This document shows, piece after piece, positions 1 through 5,561 of a DNA stretch of 5,561 nt. The DNA lies in NCBI GenBank assembly GCA_030146225.1, contig JASLCA010000375.1:1-5561 (forward strand), in the 5' to 3' direction. The DNA comes from Sphingobacterium sp. (GTDB taxonomy: Bacteria > Bacteroidota > Bacteroidia > Sphingobacteriales > Sphingobacteriaceae). Within the stretch, counting starts at the first letter, position 1. Each line of letters starts with the position of its first letter. A program made the position numbers and the translations under genes. The notes beneath the pieces were generated by a model. It worked only from the letters and a program-made list of their open reading frames with translations. It was not told where the DNA came from and ran no database searches.

Positions 1-39
1 GTCAAGGCTTTAATATCTGATAGGTTTTAACAATAAGTA

Positions 40-78
40 TATACAACTGCGGGGCCAAAGAAACTCCGCAGTTGTATA
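40..78. repeat. Perfect 13-bp inverted repeat (stem-loop), possible terminator of an upstream gene
   Basis: The arms TATACAACTGCGG (40-52) and CCGCAGTTGTATA (66-78) are perfectly complementary. G53-T65 and G54-C64 can extend the stem to 15 pairs, leaving a 9-base loop (55-63). No T-run follows on the plus strand (it continues AAAGGAATCC). On the minus strand the flank is moderately T-rich. The repeat lies 10 bases after an in-frame TAA (28-30) that could end a gene entering from the left, so a terminator of that gene is plausible but unproven. It could instead be a structured element of the leader upstream of the receptor gene. The inverted repeat is certain; its role is not. Confidence 0.6.
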
Positions 79-116
79 AAAGGAATCCTCAAACTCCTTA
101 ACCCTCAGATCGTCTT

Positions 117-135
117 AAGCTATTAGAAAGCTATT
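117..135 (+). promoter_or_regulatory. Direct repeat AAGCTATT x2 with 11-bp period, candidate activator site
   Basis: The 8-mer AAGCTATT occurs at 117-124 and again at 128-135, so the copies start 11 bp apart, about one helical turn. AraC-family proteins have two helix-turn-helix motifs that contact adjacent major grooves on one DNA face, so direct repeats at this spacing are the geometry expected of such a site. An AraC-type regulator gene lies at the other end of this locus. The repeat is roughly 80-100 bp upstream of the proposed promoter, rather far for a class II activator. The link to the regulator is inference. Confidence 0.25.
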
Positions 136-216
136 GCCTTAGTCTTTTGTTTAAGCGTGAACCAAAAACGCTAAATTTTGGCCCCGTTGACGCTATTCTA
201 CAGGGGTTGGAAGAAT

Positions 217-224
217 TATCTTTG
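217..224 (+). promoter_or_regulatory. Candidate Bacteroidota -7 promoter element for the receptor operon
   Basis: TATCTTTG matches the TAnnTTTG -7 consensus used by the housekeeping sigma factor of Bacteroidota. No good -33 element (TTTG or TTG) lies at the expected 19-21-bp spacing; the region around 193-198 is only CTATTC. A weak -33 suits a promoter that needs an activator. Initiation would fall near 228-231, giving an untranslated leader of about 22-25 bases before the ATG at 253. No Shine-Dalgarno sequence is present, and the start is preceded by A-rich TAAATAA, normal for this phylum. Confidence 0.4.
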
Positions 225-234
225 TCAAACTCTT

Positions 235-253
235 TTTAATTAGTCTAAATAAA
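235..253. promoter_or_regulatory. 19-bp 9-1-9 imperfect palindrome, candidate Fur/DtxR-type operator
   Basis: TTTAATTAG-T-CTAAATAAA is an inverted repeat with 8 of 9 pairs matching around a central T at 244; the only mismatch is A239/A249. Its core TTAG-T-CTAA is perfect. The 19-bp 9-1-9 architecture is that of classical Fur boxes, and TTAG/CTAA half-sites are also reminiscent of DtxR-type sites. It sits downstream of the proposed -7 element and overlaps the first base of the start codon, where a bound repressor would block transcription. Iron repression is expected for siderophore receptors. The region is AT-rich, so chance symmetry is a real alternative. Confidence 0.35.
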
Positions 254-2622
254 TGTACAAGATATTATTAATTACAATGGTCTTGCTTTGGGGCGGCTCG
301 ACAATAGCACAGGAATATACCTTTAGTGGTCAAGTGCGAAATGAAACAGGAGCTCCATTATCGGGAGCAAGCATTCGCCTCAAGCAGCAACATAAAGGCA
401 CCTTAAGCGATGAGTTTGGAAATTTTAAGATTAAGCTCCCTAAAGGCAGGCATAGTTTTAAATTTTCACACCTAAGCGCACAAACACAGCTTTTAGATCT
501 TGTCTTGGATAAAGATTTTAATCGCATCATTATCCTAAAGACTGCGGATGGATCTGCCATAAAGGAAGTCAATGTCATTGGCAAGGTGGGCATAAAGAAA
601 ATAAAGGAATCGGCTTACAATGTCACTGTTCTGGATGCAAAGCCTACCTATAATACTTCGATGGAGCTGACTTCATTGCTCAACAAAGCAGCTGGCGTAA
701 AGATCCGACAGGAAGCAGGCCTGGGCTCGGATTATAATATTTCGCTAAACGGCTTTACAGGAAGGGCTGTTAAAATATTTATGGATGGCGTCCCCATGGA
801 GGGCTTCGGCTCTGCCTACAACCTAAACAATATCCCCACCACGCTTGTAGAGCGTATCGACATCTATAAAGGGGTAGTTCCTATAGAATTTGGGGGAGAT
901 GCTATGGGCGGAATTATCAATGTGGTAACCCGCAAGTTAAACAGAACCTACCTCGATGCATCCTATGGCTTTGGTAGCTTTAACACACATAAGTCAAATA
1001 TCAACTTCGGTTATGTCTCCCCTACTGGCTTTAGCTTAGATATACGAGCTTTACAAAACTATTCAGACAATACGTACAAGACCTATACCAAGTCCTTAAA
1101 CTTGGAAAATGAAACTTTTTCTGAAGAAAAGCGCTGGTACAGAAGGTTTAATGACACCTATCATAATGAAAGCCTACTCTTCAAACTTGGCTTTGTACAA
1201 ACCAAATGGGCGGACCAATTTTTTATTGGCGCAACTATAGGGCAGGAATACAAGGAAATACAAAATGCCTATCAGCAACAGCTGGTTTATGGCATGCGGC
1301 ATAGGAAAGGGAATACCATTATGCCCAACCTAAGTTATGCAAAAAGAGACTTTCTGTTGGACAAATTGGATCTTCAGGTGAATGCCAACTATAACCACAA
1401 TAACGTGGAAAACATTGATACCGCAGCCCGAACCTACAATTGGGCCGGGGATTACAAAAAAAAGAAGTCCGTTGGCGAGGGCGCTTCTATCCTATCCAAG
1501 TTTAGGAACCAAAACGGCTCCGTCACGGCAAACTTAAAATATCAACTAGCCGACAAGCATCAATTCAACCTGAACAATACATTTAGTGCTTTTAATCGTA
1601 AGTCTAAAAATGACTTGCAAGCCTTAGATCAGCTGACAGCCCGTGACACCATGCGCTCTTTGACCAATAAGAATGTATTAGGCTTTGCCTATCAGTTTGT
1701 CCCACAGAAAAACTGGAACGTTACGGCATTCTATAAACTTTATAGCCAAAAGGTTATTGGCCCCATGGATACCTCTTCTGTATCGAGCAGGGTATCTTAT
1801 GCCGAGCAGGAACGCAATACCCAAAATTCTGGCTATGGCCTTACGGGGACCTACTTCTTCAAAGACTTACAATTTAAGGCCTCCTATGAAAAGGCATACC
1901 GCTTGTTGTCCAGCAATGAACTTTTCGGCGATGAGAACCTTGAAACTTCCAACAGCACCTTAAAGCCGGAGAAGTCCAACAACCTTAATTTTAATGTGGC
2001 CTATCAACGCACCTTCAACAAGCATCATGACTTTTATATAGAATCGGGCTTTATCTATCGCAATACCTATGACTATATCCGGAGAGTTGTACAGCAACGT
2101 TTTGGAACCATCTCCTCAGTAAACCATGGCAAAGTGCTTAGTCTAGGAGCAGATATTGAAGCACGCTATGCTTACAAGCATCAATGGATGGTTGGCGCAG
2201 CCTTCTCCTACCTATCGAGCAAAAATCAACAGCGCTTTACAAACCCTAACTCTACGCAAGAAAGTATTACCTACAAGGATCAGATCCCCAATGTACCCTA
2301 TGCCTTTGGAAATATAGATGTACAGTATTCTCTACCCAAGTTGCTGGGCAAGCATAACCAACTTACCATTGGCTATGCAGCCAACTACATTCATGAATTC
2401 TATTTGGGGTGGCCTAGTGAAGGCTCCGAAAAGCATATGCTGCCTTCGCAGCTTTCACATGATGCCTTTGTTACCGCATCCCTTAGGAAAGGAAAATACA
2501 ACATCAGCTTGGAATCAAAGAATATCGGCAATGAACTTCTTTATGACAATTTCGAACTCCAAAAGCCCGGAAGAAGCTTCCATGTGAAACTAAGATATTA
2601 TTTAAGTAAAATCAAAAATTAA
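253..2622 (+). CDS. TonB-dependent outer-membrane receptor, probably for a ferri-siderophore
   Basis: This is a gated outer-membrane channel that imports a ligand using TonB-ExbBD energy. Residues 1-20 form a signal peptide, with cleavage probably after STIA or STIAQ. A CarboxypepD_reg-like beta-sandwich domain follows at about 24-98 (SGQVRNETGAPLSGASI, then SDEFGNFKI). KEVNVIG at 104-110 looks like the Bacteroidota TonB box. The plug covers about 118-228, with SLLNKAAGVKIRQ, LNGFTGRAVKIFMDG and the conserved RIDIYKGVVPIEFGGDAMGG ending in INVVTR. The rest, to residue 789, is an aromatic-rich beta-barrel, and the final strand GRSFHVKLRYYL is appropriate for BAM recognition. The length is normal and there is no frameshift. 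The ATG at 253 is preferred because it begins the signal peptide. There is no STN signalling domain, so sigma/anti-sigma control is unlikely. The gene heads an operon with a DUF4374 lipoprotein and an iron-siderophore binding protein, which is the main argument for a siderophore ligand; the barrel itself does not reveal the substrate. Heme or another metallophore is the alternative. Confidence 0.93.
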   Translation: MYKILLITMVLLWGGSTIAQEYTFSGQVRNETGAPLSGASIRLKQQHKGTLSDEFGNFKIKLPKGRHSFKFSHLSAQTQLLDLVLDKDFNRIIILKTADGSAIKEVNVIGKVGIKKIKESAYNVTVLDAKPTYNTSMELTSLLNKAAGVKIRQEAGLGSDYNISLNGFTGRAVKIFMDGVPMEGFGSAYNLNNIPTTLVERIDIYKGVVPIEFGGDAMGGIINVVTRKLNRTYLDASYGFGSFNTHKSNINFGYVSPTGFSLDIRALQNYSDNTYKTYTKSLNLENETFSEEKRWYRRFNDTYHNESLLFKLGFVQTKWADQFFIGATIGQEYKEIQNAYQQQLVYGMRHRKGNTIMPNLSYAKRDFLLDKLDLQVNANYNHNNVENIDTAARTYNWAGDYKKKKSVGEGASILSKFRNQNGSVTANLKYQLADKHQFNLNNTFSAFNRKSKNDLQALDQLTARDTMRSLTNKNVLGFAYQFVPQKNWNVTAFYKLYSQKVIGPMDTSSVSSRVSYAEQERNTQNSGYGLTGTYFFKDLQFKASYEKAYRLLSSNELFGDENLETSNSTLKPEKSNNLNFNVAYQRTFNKHHDFYIESGFIYRNTYDYIRRVVQQRFGTISSVNHGKVLSLGADIEARYAYKHQWMVGAAFSYLSSKNQQRFTNPNSTQESITYKDQIPNVPYAFGNIDVQYSLPKLLGKHNQLTIGYAANYIHEFYLGWPSEGSEKHMLPSQLSHDAFVTASLRKGKYNISLESKNIGNELLYDNFELQKPGRSFHVKLRYYLSKIKN

Positions 2623-2626
2623 CATC

Positions 2627-3901
2627 ATGAAAACTACATGTTTACAAAAACCATTTGCATTACTCTTATTGAGTGCTATATTGGTTAGTTCTTGCTCAAA
2701 ATCAGGGAATAATTCCATAGACCCAGAACAAAATGTTGAAAGCAAATACTTTATATCAGCCTATGGTGAGGGGGATACCTACGAATACTTGATTAGCGCG
2801 GATGACCTGACAAAAGGTGCGGTAAGCATCGCGGGGAATGGGAAGGAAGTACGTCGGGGCTATACCTGGATTTTCCCAAATAAATCTACTGGGATTGGCT
2901 TTATCTACCAAAAAGGTAGCCCTGGGGTCGGTCTAGGTATAACCATTGATGCTGCAGGGAAAGTAGTGCAAAAAGGGGCTGAATTCTTAATCGAATCCCG
3001 CTTCACCACCTATGGCGTTTGCAATGGTTTAGCAATTACCTCTGTCGGAGGTGAAGCTGTGCCAAATGACAATTTAAAAAAACAGTCCATCTTTAATATC
3101 GTAAACCCTGAAAAGGGTAATGAGAAGACCACGAAAAACTACATAACCACGAATATGACGGGCAATGGTGAATTCTTTACTTTCTCGGGCATTGTTGATG
3201 CGGGAAATGGAGAGTTCCTTACAGCTATGGTTCCTTCAAAAAACATTCCCACCAGCGGGGGAGGCTCTTCAACTGGAGAATCCGATTATCCAGATTCGCT
3301 TTGGGTTGCTAAGTTTGACACCAACCTTAACCTCAAGAAAATCTATAAAGACAATCGCCTTTCCTACTCTTCTGGACGTATGCGTTCCCAATACTACTCG
3401 CAGATTGCAAATGATGACAAGGGGAATACCTATGTTTTCTCTGGTGCATATAACGTGAAAACATCTAAAAAGGCAGGAGTTATCCGTATTAATAAGGGTG
3501 CTTCAGAATTTGACAAAGATTTCTACTGGGATATACAAGCTGTTTCTGACAATCATTACTTTATGAAAGTATGGCATATTGGAGGGGATTATTTCTTGTT
3601 AAATTACTACAATAAACCAGGCTCCCGCGATCGCTTAGATGGTTATACCAAATATGCTGTAGTCAATGTGACAAGTAAGTCCTTTAAATGGGTAACACAA
3701 GGCTTCCCAGGGATTAATGAAATCAAAGAAACTGCGGAGGTTTATGCTGCCGATGGAAAGGCATTTATCCCAGTGACCACGCTTACTGGAAAGCCTGCTG
3801 TGTATGTTATTGATCCAGCGACCGCAACTGCGCAACGTGGCTTGGAAGTGGATGCTAATGGTATCAATGGAATCGGTAAAATAACACGTAATTTAAACTA
3901 A
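2627..3901 (+). CDS. DUF4374 family lipoprotein, XusB-like candidate siderophore-binding protein
   Basis: This is a 424-aa lipoprotein. Residues 1-22 are a lipoprotein signal peptide with lipobox V-S-S-C, so Cys23 would be lipidated. The segment SKSGNN after the cysteine lacks an acidic cluster, so it does not show a strong surface-export signal. The body has repeated short beta-rich units (YFISAYGEGDTYEYLISADD, WIFPNKSTGIGFIYQKG, KGNTYVFSGAYNV, KAFIPVTTLTGKPAVYVIDP), consistent with the beta-propeller-like fold I associate with DUF4374. A Gly/Ser-rich loop (209-217) probably links blades. Family recognition is from memory of sequence patterns, not a search. As I recall, the family includes XusB of Bacteroides thetaiotaomicron, a lipoprotein encoded next to its TonB receptor that binds enterobactin-type siderophores. 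The gene starts 4 bases after the receptor stop and ends 4 bases before the binding-protein start, so the three are surely cotranscribed. The expected job is to bind the ferri-siderophore for the receptor; surface versus periplasmic placement is open. Confidence 0.85.
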   Translation: MKTTCLQKPFALLLLSAILVSSCSKSGNNSIDPEQNVESKYFISAYGEGDTYEYLISADDLTKGAVSIAGNGKEVRRGYTWIFPNKSTGIGFIYQKGSPGVGLGITIDAAGKVVQKGAEFLIESRFTTYGVCNGLAITSVGGEAVPNDNLKKQSIFNIVNPEKGNEKTTKNYITTNMTGNGEFFTFSGIVDAGNGEFLTAMVPSKNIPTSGGGSSTGESDYPDSLWVAKFDTNLNLKKIYKDNRLSYSSGRMRSQYYSQIANDDKGNTYVFSGAYNVKTSKKAGVIRINKGASEFDKDFYWDIQAVSDNHYFMKVWHIGGDYFLLNYYNKPGSRDRLDGYTKYAVVNVTSKSFKWVTQGFPGINEIKETAEVYAADGKAFIPVTTLTGKPAVYVIDPATATAQRGLEVDANGINGIGKITRNLN

Positions 3902-3905
3902 AGCT

Positions 3906-4799
3906 ATGAAAAACATTATTCTTATTTTCCTTGCCCTAATAGGTGTAACACAGGCCCAAACGCTGAGCTACAAGGGTGCCCAACAGGAGCTCAACAGCTT
4001 ACCCGCGAATCCACGTATTGTGGTATACGACATCAGTAGTTTGGAAATAGTGCATGCCTTGGGCGGTCATATTGTGGGTGCTCCTGTAAGCATCTTGGCG
4101 GCGCCACTTGATGTATTAAAAGAGGATCCAACGGTTATGAACCTGGGCAATATAAAAACCCCAGATCTAGAACTAGTCAAGGCAGCTAAACCTGACCTAA
4201 TTATTATCTCAGGTCGTCAGGGTGGATCGAAGGACGCTCTTTCTGCTATCGCCCCTGTGCTTGACTTGTCGTTAAACAATAAAGACCAGCTTGCTAGTCT
4301 ATACCAGAATATGAAAACGATTGGCCAAGTGCTAAATAAGTCGGCAGAAGCAGAGCGCCTAAGCCAAGAATTAGCGGTAAAGGTAAGTGGCTTTCAAGAA
4401 AAGGCTAAAAAATACAATAAGGCGGACGCTTTAATGCTAATGTATGTGAACAATCGCTATGTGGTATATCCTGCAAACTCTAGATTTGGCTTTGTGCACG
4501 ACGTGCTAGGCTTTAAGGAATGTGCTATCCCAGAGGATCCTACAGCGGGAAGTAATGCGTTATCGGCCGAGGAAATCTTAGCTGCTAACCCAGCCTATAT
4601 CTTTATCTTCGAACGCGCCAAGATGGATAAGGAAATCGCTCCAGCAGTAGAAAAGGAAACCTTAGATGCCTTAAAAGCTACCAATGCCTACAAAAACAAC
4701 AAGCTGATTTACCTATCTGCCAACAGATGGTACCTAGTGGGCTCAGGACCATACAGCACCGTAAAAATGAGTGAAGAGATCTTTGAACAATTGCTATAA
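3906..4799 (+). CDS. Periplasmic iron-siderophore ABC transporter binding protein (CeuE/FatB/YclQ type)
   Basis: This is a class III (helical-backbone) substrate-binding protein of 297 aa, normal length for the family. Residues 1-17 are a signal peptide ending V-T-Q-A, with no lipobox, so it is a soluble periplasmic protein. The N-lobe holds RIVVYDISSLEIVHALG (37-53) and GNIKTPDLELVKAAKPDLII (81-100) followed by ISGRQ, the hallmark of the petrobactin/catecholate-type binding proteins. The long linking helix is about 128-170. The C-lobe holds SRFGFVHDVLGFK (192-204), SAEEILAANPAYIFIFERAK (220-239) and NRWYLVGSGPYST (273-285), matching the WYLsGGG-like C-terminal motif of the family. The expected role is to carry ferri-siderophore from the receptor to an FecCD-type permease. 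No permease or ATPase gene follows; a strong terminator does. It starts 4 bases after the lipoprotein gene, with no Shine-Dalgarno sequence. A catecholate ligand is plausible from the subfamily but not demonstrated; heme is less likely. Confidence 0.9.
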   Translation: MKNIILIFLALIGVTQAQTLSYKGAQQELNSLPANPRIVVYDISSLEIVHALGGHIVGAPVSILAAPLDVLKEDPTVMNLGNIKTPDLELVKAAKPDLIIISGRQGGSKDALSAIAPVLDLSLNNKDQLASLYQNMKTIGQVLNKSAEAERLSQELAVKVSGFQEKAKKYNKADALMLMYVNNRYVVYPANSRFGFVHDVLGFKECAIPEDPTAGSNALSAEEILAANPAYIFIFERAKMDKEIAPAVEKETLDALKATNAYKNNKLIYLSANRWYLVGSGPYSTVKMSEEIFEQLL

Positions 4800-4862
4800 A
4801 TTTAATATCAATTTAAAAGCCGCTAGTCATTGTTAGCTTTCAAAGGGTAATGTACTATAGGC

Positions 4863-4901
4863 AAAATGGGATGGAAAGTTATTTCCATCCCATTTTCTTT
4901 T
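4863..4901. terminator. Bidirectional intrinsic terminator between convergent genes
   Basis: The arms AAAATGGGATGGAAA (4863-4877) and TTTCCATCCCATTTT (4882-4896) form a perfect 15-bp stem with a four-base GTTA loop. On the plus strand the T-run TTTTCTTTT (4893-4901) follows the GC core, ending the uptake operon 64 bases after its last stop codon. On the minus strand the complement of AAAA (4863-4866) gives a shorter T-run, so the same hairpin can end the convergent AraC-type gene, whose stop is about 60 bases away. Confidence 0.92.
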
Positions 4902-4960
4902 CAGCTTTGCAAAAGCTCTGAAGCTAATTGGGCATCAGCACTGCTTTAAGCAGGCCTTAT

Positions 4961-5561
4961 TTACTTTAATTTACTCGTAGGGCCTTGACTGGACTGACGC
5001 TGTATATACTCTTTTGGGGTGTATTTAAAATGGCTCTTAAATACCTTAATAAAGTGCGATACGCTCTGATAGCCTGAAGATGCGGCCAATTCATTAACAT
5101 TACAATCGCCATTTAACAACAAGATCGCATGCTCCATACGCTGCCTAACAACATAAGCATAGATCGTCGTATTATACAGGTCTTTAAAATCCTTCTTCAA
5201 GCGCTTTTCACTGATGCCAAAGCGTTTGGACAGCTGCCTTATGCTAGGCGGATCTACCAAGTTGAGCAAAAGATAAGCTCTTACCTGCTCCAACTCTTCA
5301 ACAACATTCCTAGGTAGGCTATTTTTCTGCTTCTGCAAGTGCCATAGTTGATGTATGCTAAAGAGCAATTCTTTTAATTTAATCTTGACATAATAAAACC
5401 TATGGCTATCCAAAGATTGTGCATATAAAATATCATGCAGTACACTTAACATCGGGGCTTGCATATAGCAGGTTTGATTGGGAAGGTTCTCCGGAGAGCT
5501 AGTCTTCACCTGCTGAAAAAACCGATCTTCTTGCATCCATGGTTCATCCGCACTTAATTCC
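4961..5561 (-). CDS. AraC-family transcriptional regulator, PchR-like (5' end outside window)
   Basis: This is the C-terminal part of an AraC-family DNA-binding regulator. The stop is at 4961-4963. The first ATG inside the window is at 5536-5534 and gives 191 residues, but the frame stays open through eight more codons (ELSADEPW) to the edge, so that ATG is probably internal. Numbered from it, the tandem helix-turn-helix domain covers about 86-185: motif 1 is PPSIRQLSKRFGISEKRLKK (96-115) and motif 2 is NVNELAASSGYQSVSHFIKV (146-165), followed by FKSHFKYTPKEY. This last segment is the usual AraC signature with the family's G-Y-x-S-x-S-H-F core. Residues 1-80 are alpha-helical and look like the end of the ligand-sensing half. 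Full-length PchR-type proteins are around 300 aa, so roughly a third is missing. By position it is the likely siderophore-responsive activator of the convergent operon, as PchR is for pyochelin uptake; the effector is unknown. Confidence 0.88.
   Translation of the reverse strand, partial: ELSADEPWMQEDRFFQQVKTSSPENLPNQTCYMQAPMLSVLHDILYAQSLDSHRFYYVKIKLKELLFSIHQLWHLQKQKNSLPRNVVEELEQVRAYLLLNLVDPPSIRQLSKRFGISEKRLKKDFKDLYNTTIYAYVVRQRMEHAILLLNGDCNVNELAASSGYQSVSHFIKVFKSHFKYTPKEYIQRQSSQGPTSKLK

Noticed and set aside
1..30. Ten codons open from the left edge ending in TAA at 28-30 (V-K-A-L-I-S-D-R-F), possibly the tail of an upstream plus-strand gene.
   Set aside because: Ten codons carry no recognisable homology and other short open stretches arise by chance; the hairpin that follows is only circumstantial support, so no gene is called.
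154..172. Five-base inverted repeat AGCGT/ACGCT in the upstream region.
   Set aside because: It is too short to distinguish from chance in 250 bases.
139..246. The 7-mer TTAGTCT occurs at 139-145 and 240-246.
   Set aside because: A single 7-base recurrence in AT-rich DNA is expected by chance; only the second copy is part of a longer symmetric element.
330..593. 87-residue minus-strand open frame inside the receptor gene.
   Set aside because: It is antisense to the well-supported CarboxypepD_reg domain and has no recognisable domain.
1685..1963. 92-residue plus-strand open frame, and a similar one at 2318-2587, inside the receptor barrel.
   Set aside because: Both are out-of-frame readings of convincing beta-barrel coding sequence with no protein family features.
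3165..3458. 97-residue plus-strand open frame and a 66-residue minus-strand one (3635-3835) inside the lipoprotein gene.
   Set aside because: They overlap an intact DUF4374-type coding region and show no domain.
4941..4953. Short palindrome CTGCTT-T-AAGCAG just downstream of the AraC-type stop, and AGCTTT-GCA-AAAGCT-like symmetry near 4903-4917.
   Set aside because: Their stems are only six bases with loops of one and three bases, and the strong 15-bp terminator nearby already explains termination on both strands.
5129..5317. 62-residue plus-strand open frame opposite the AraC-type gene.
   Set aside because: It is antisense to the conserved helix-turn-helix region and has no features of its own.

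Overview
The window most likely comes from a Bacteroidota chromosome, probably Sphingobacteriales-like. The evidence is an outer-membrane TonB-dependent receptor with an N-terminal CarboxypepD_reg-like domain, a DUF4374-type lipoprotein (a family I know only from this phylum), A-rich start contexts without a Shine-Dalgarno sequence, a TAnnTTTG-type -7 element, and an overall base composition that looks like low-40s %GC by eye (not counted). The genus is inference.

Layout. Positions 1-252 contain no supported gene. They hold a strong 13-bp inverted repeat (40-78), an 8-bp direct repeat one helical turn apart (117-135), a candidate promoter (-7 element 217-224) and a 19-bp 9-1-9 imperfect palindrome (235-253) touching the start codon. 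Positions 253-4799 form a tight three-gene plus-strand operon with only 4 bases between genes: a 789-aa TonB-dependent siderophore receptor, a 424-aa DUF4374 lipoprotein resembling XusB, and a 297-aa periplasmic iron-siderophore binding protein of the CeuE/FatB/YclQ type. Positions 4800-4960 hold a textbook bidirectional terminator (perfect 15-bp stem, 4-base loop). From 4961 to the right edge, a convergent minus-strand gene encodes the C-terminal part of an AraC-family (PchR-like) regulator; its 5' end lies outside the window.

How it fits together. The genes read as one ferric-siderophore uptake module. The lipoprotein would capture or hold the ferri-siderophore, the receptor would import it across the outer membrane using TonB energy, and the binding protein would take it up in the periplasm and pass it to an inner-membrane ABC permease not encoded here. 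The adjacent AraC-type protein is the obvious candidate for a siderophore-sensing activator, and the palindrome at the start codon is a candidate metal-repressor site. The combination resembles the Bacteroides thetaiotaomicron XusABC xenosiderophore system, but the third position is filled by a periplasmic binding protein rather than a PepSY membrane protein. The substrate cannot be read from the sequence.
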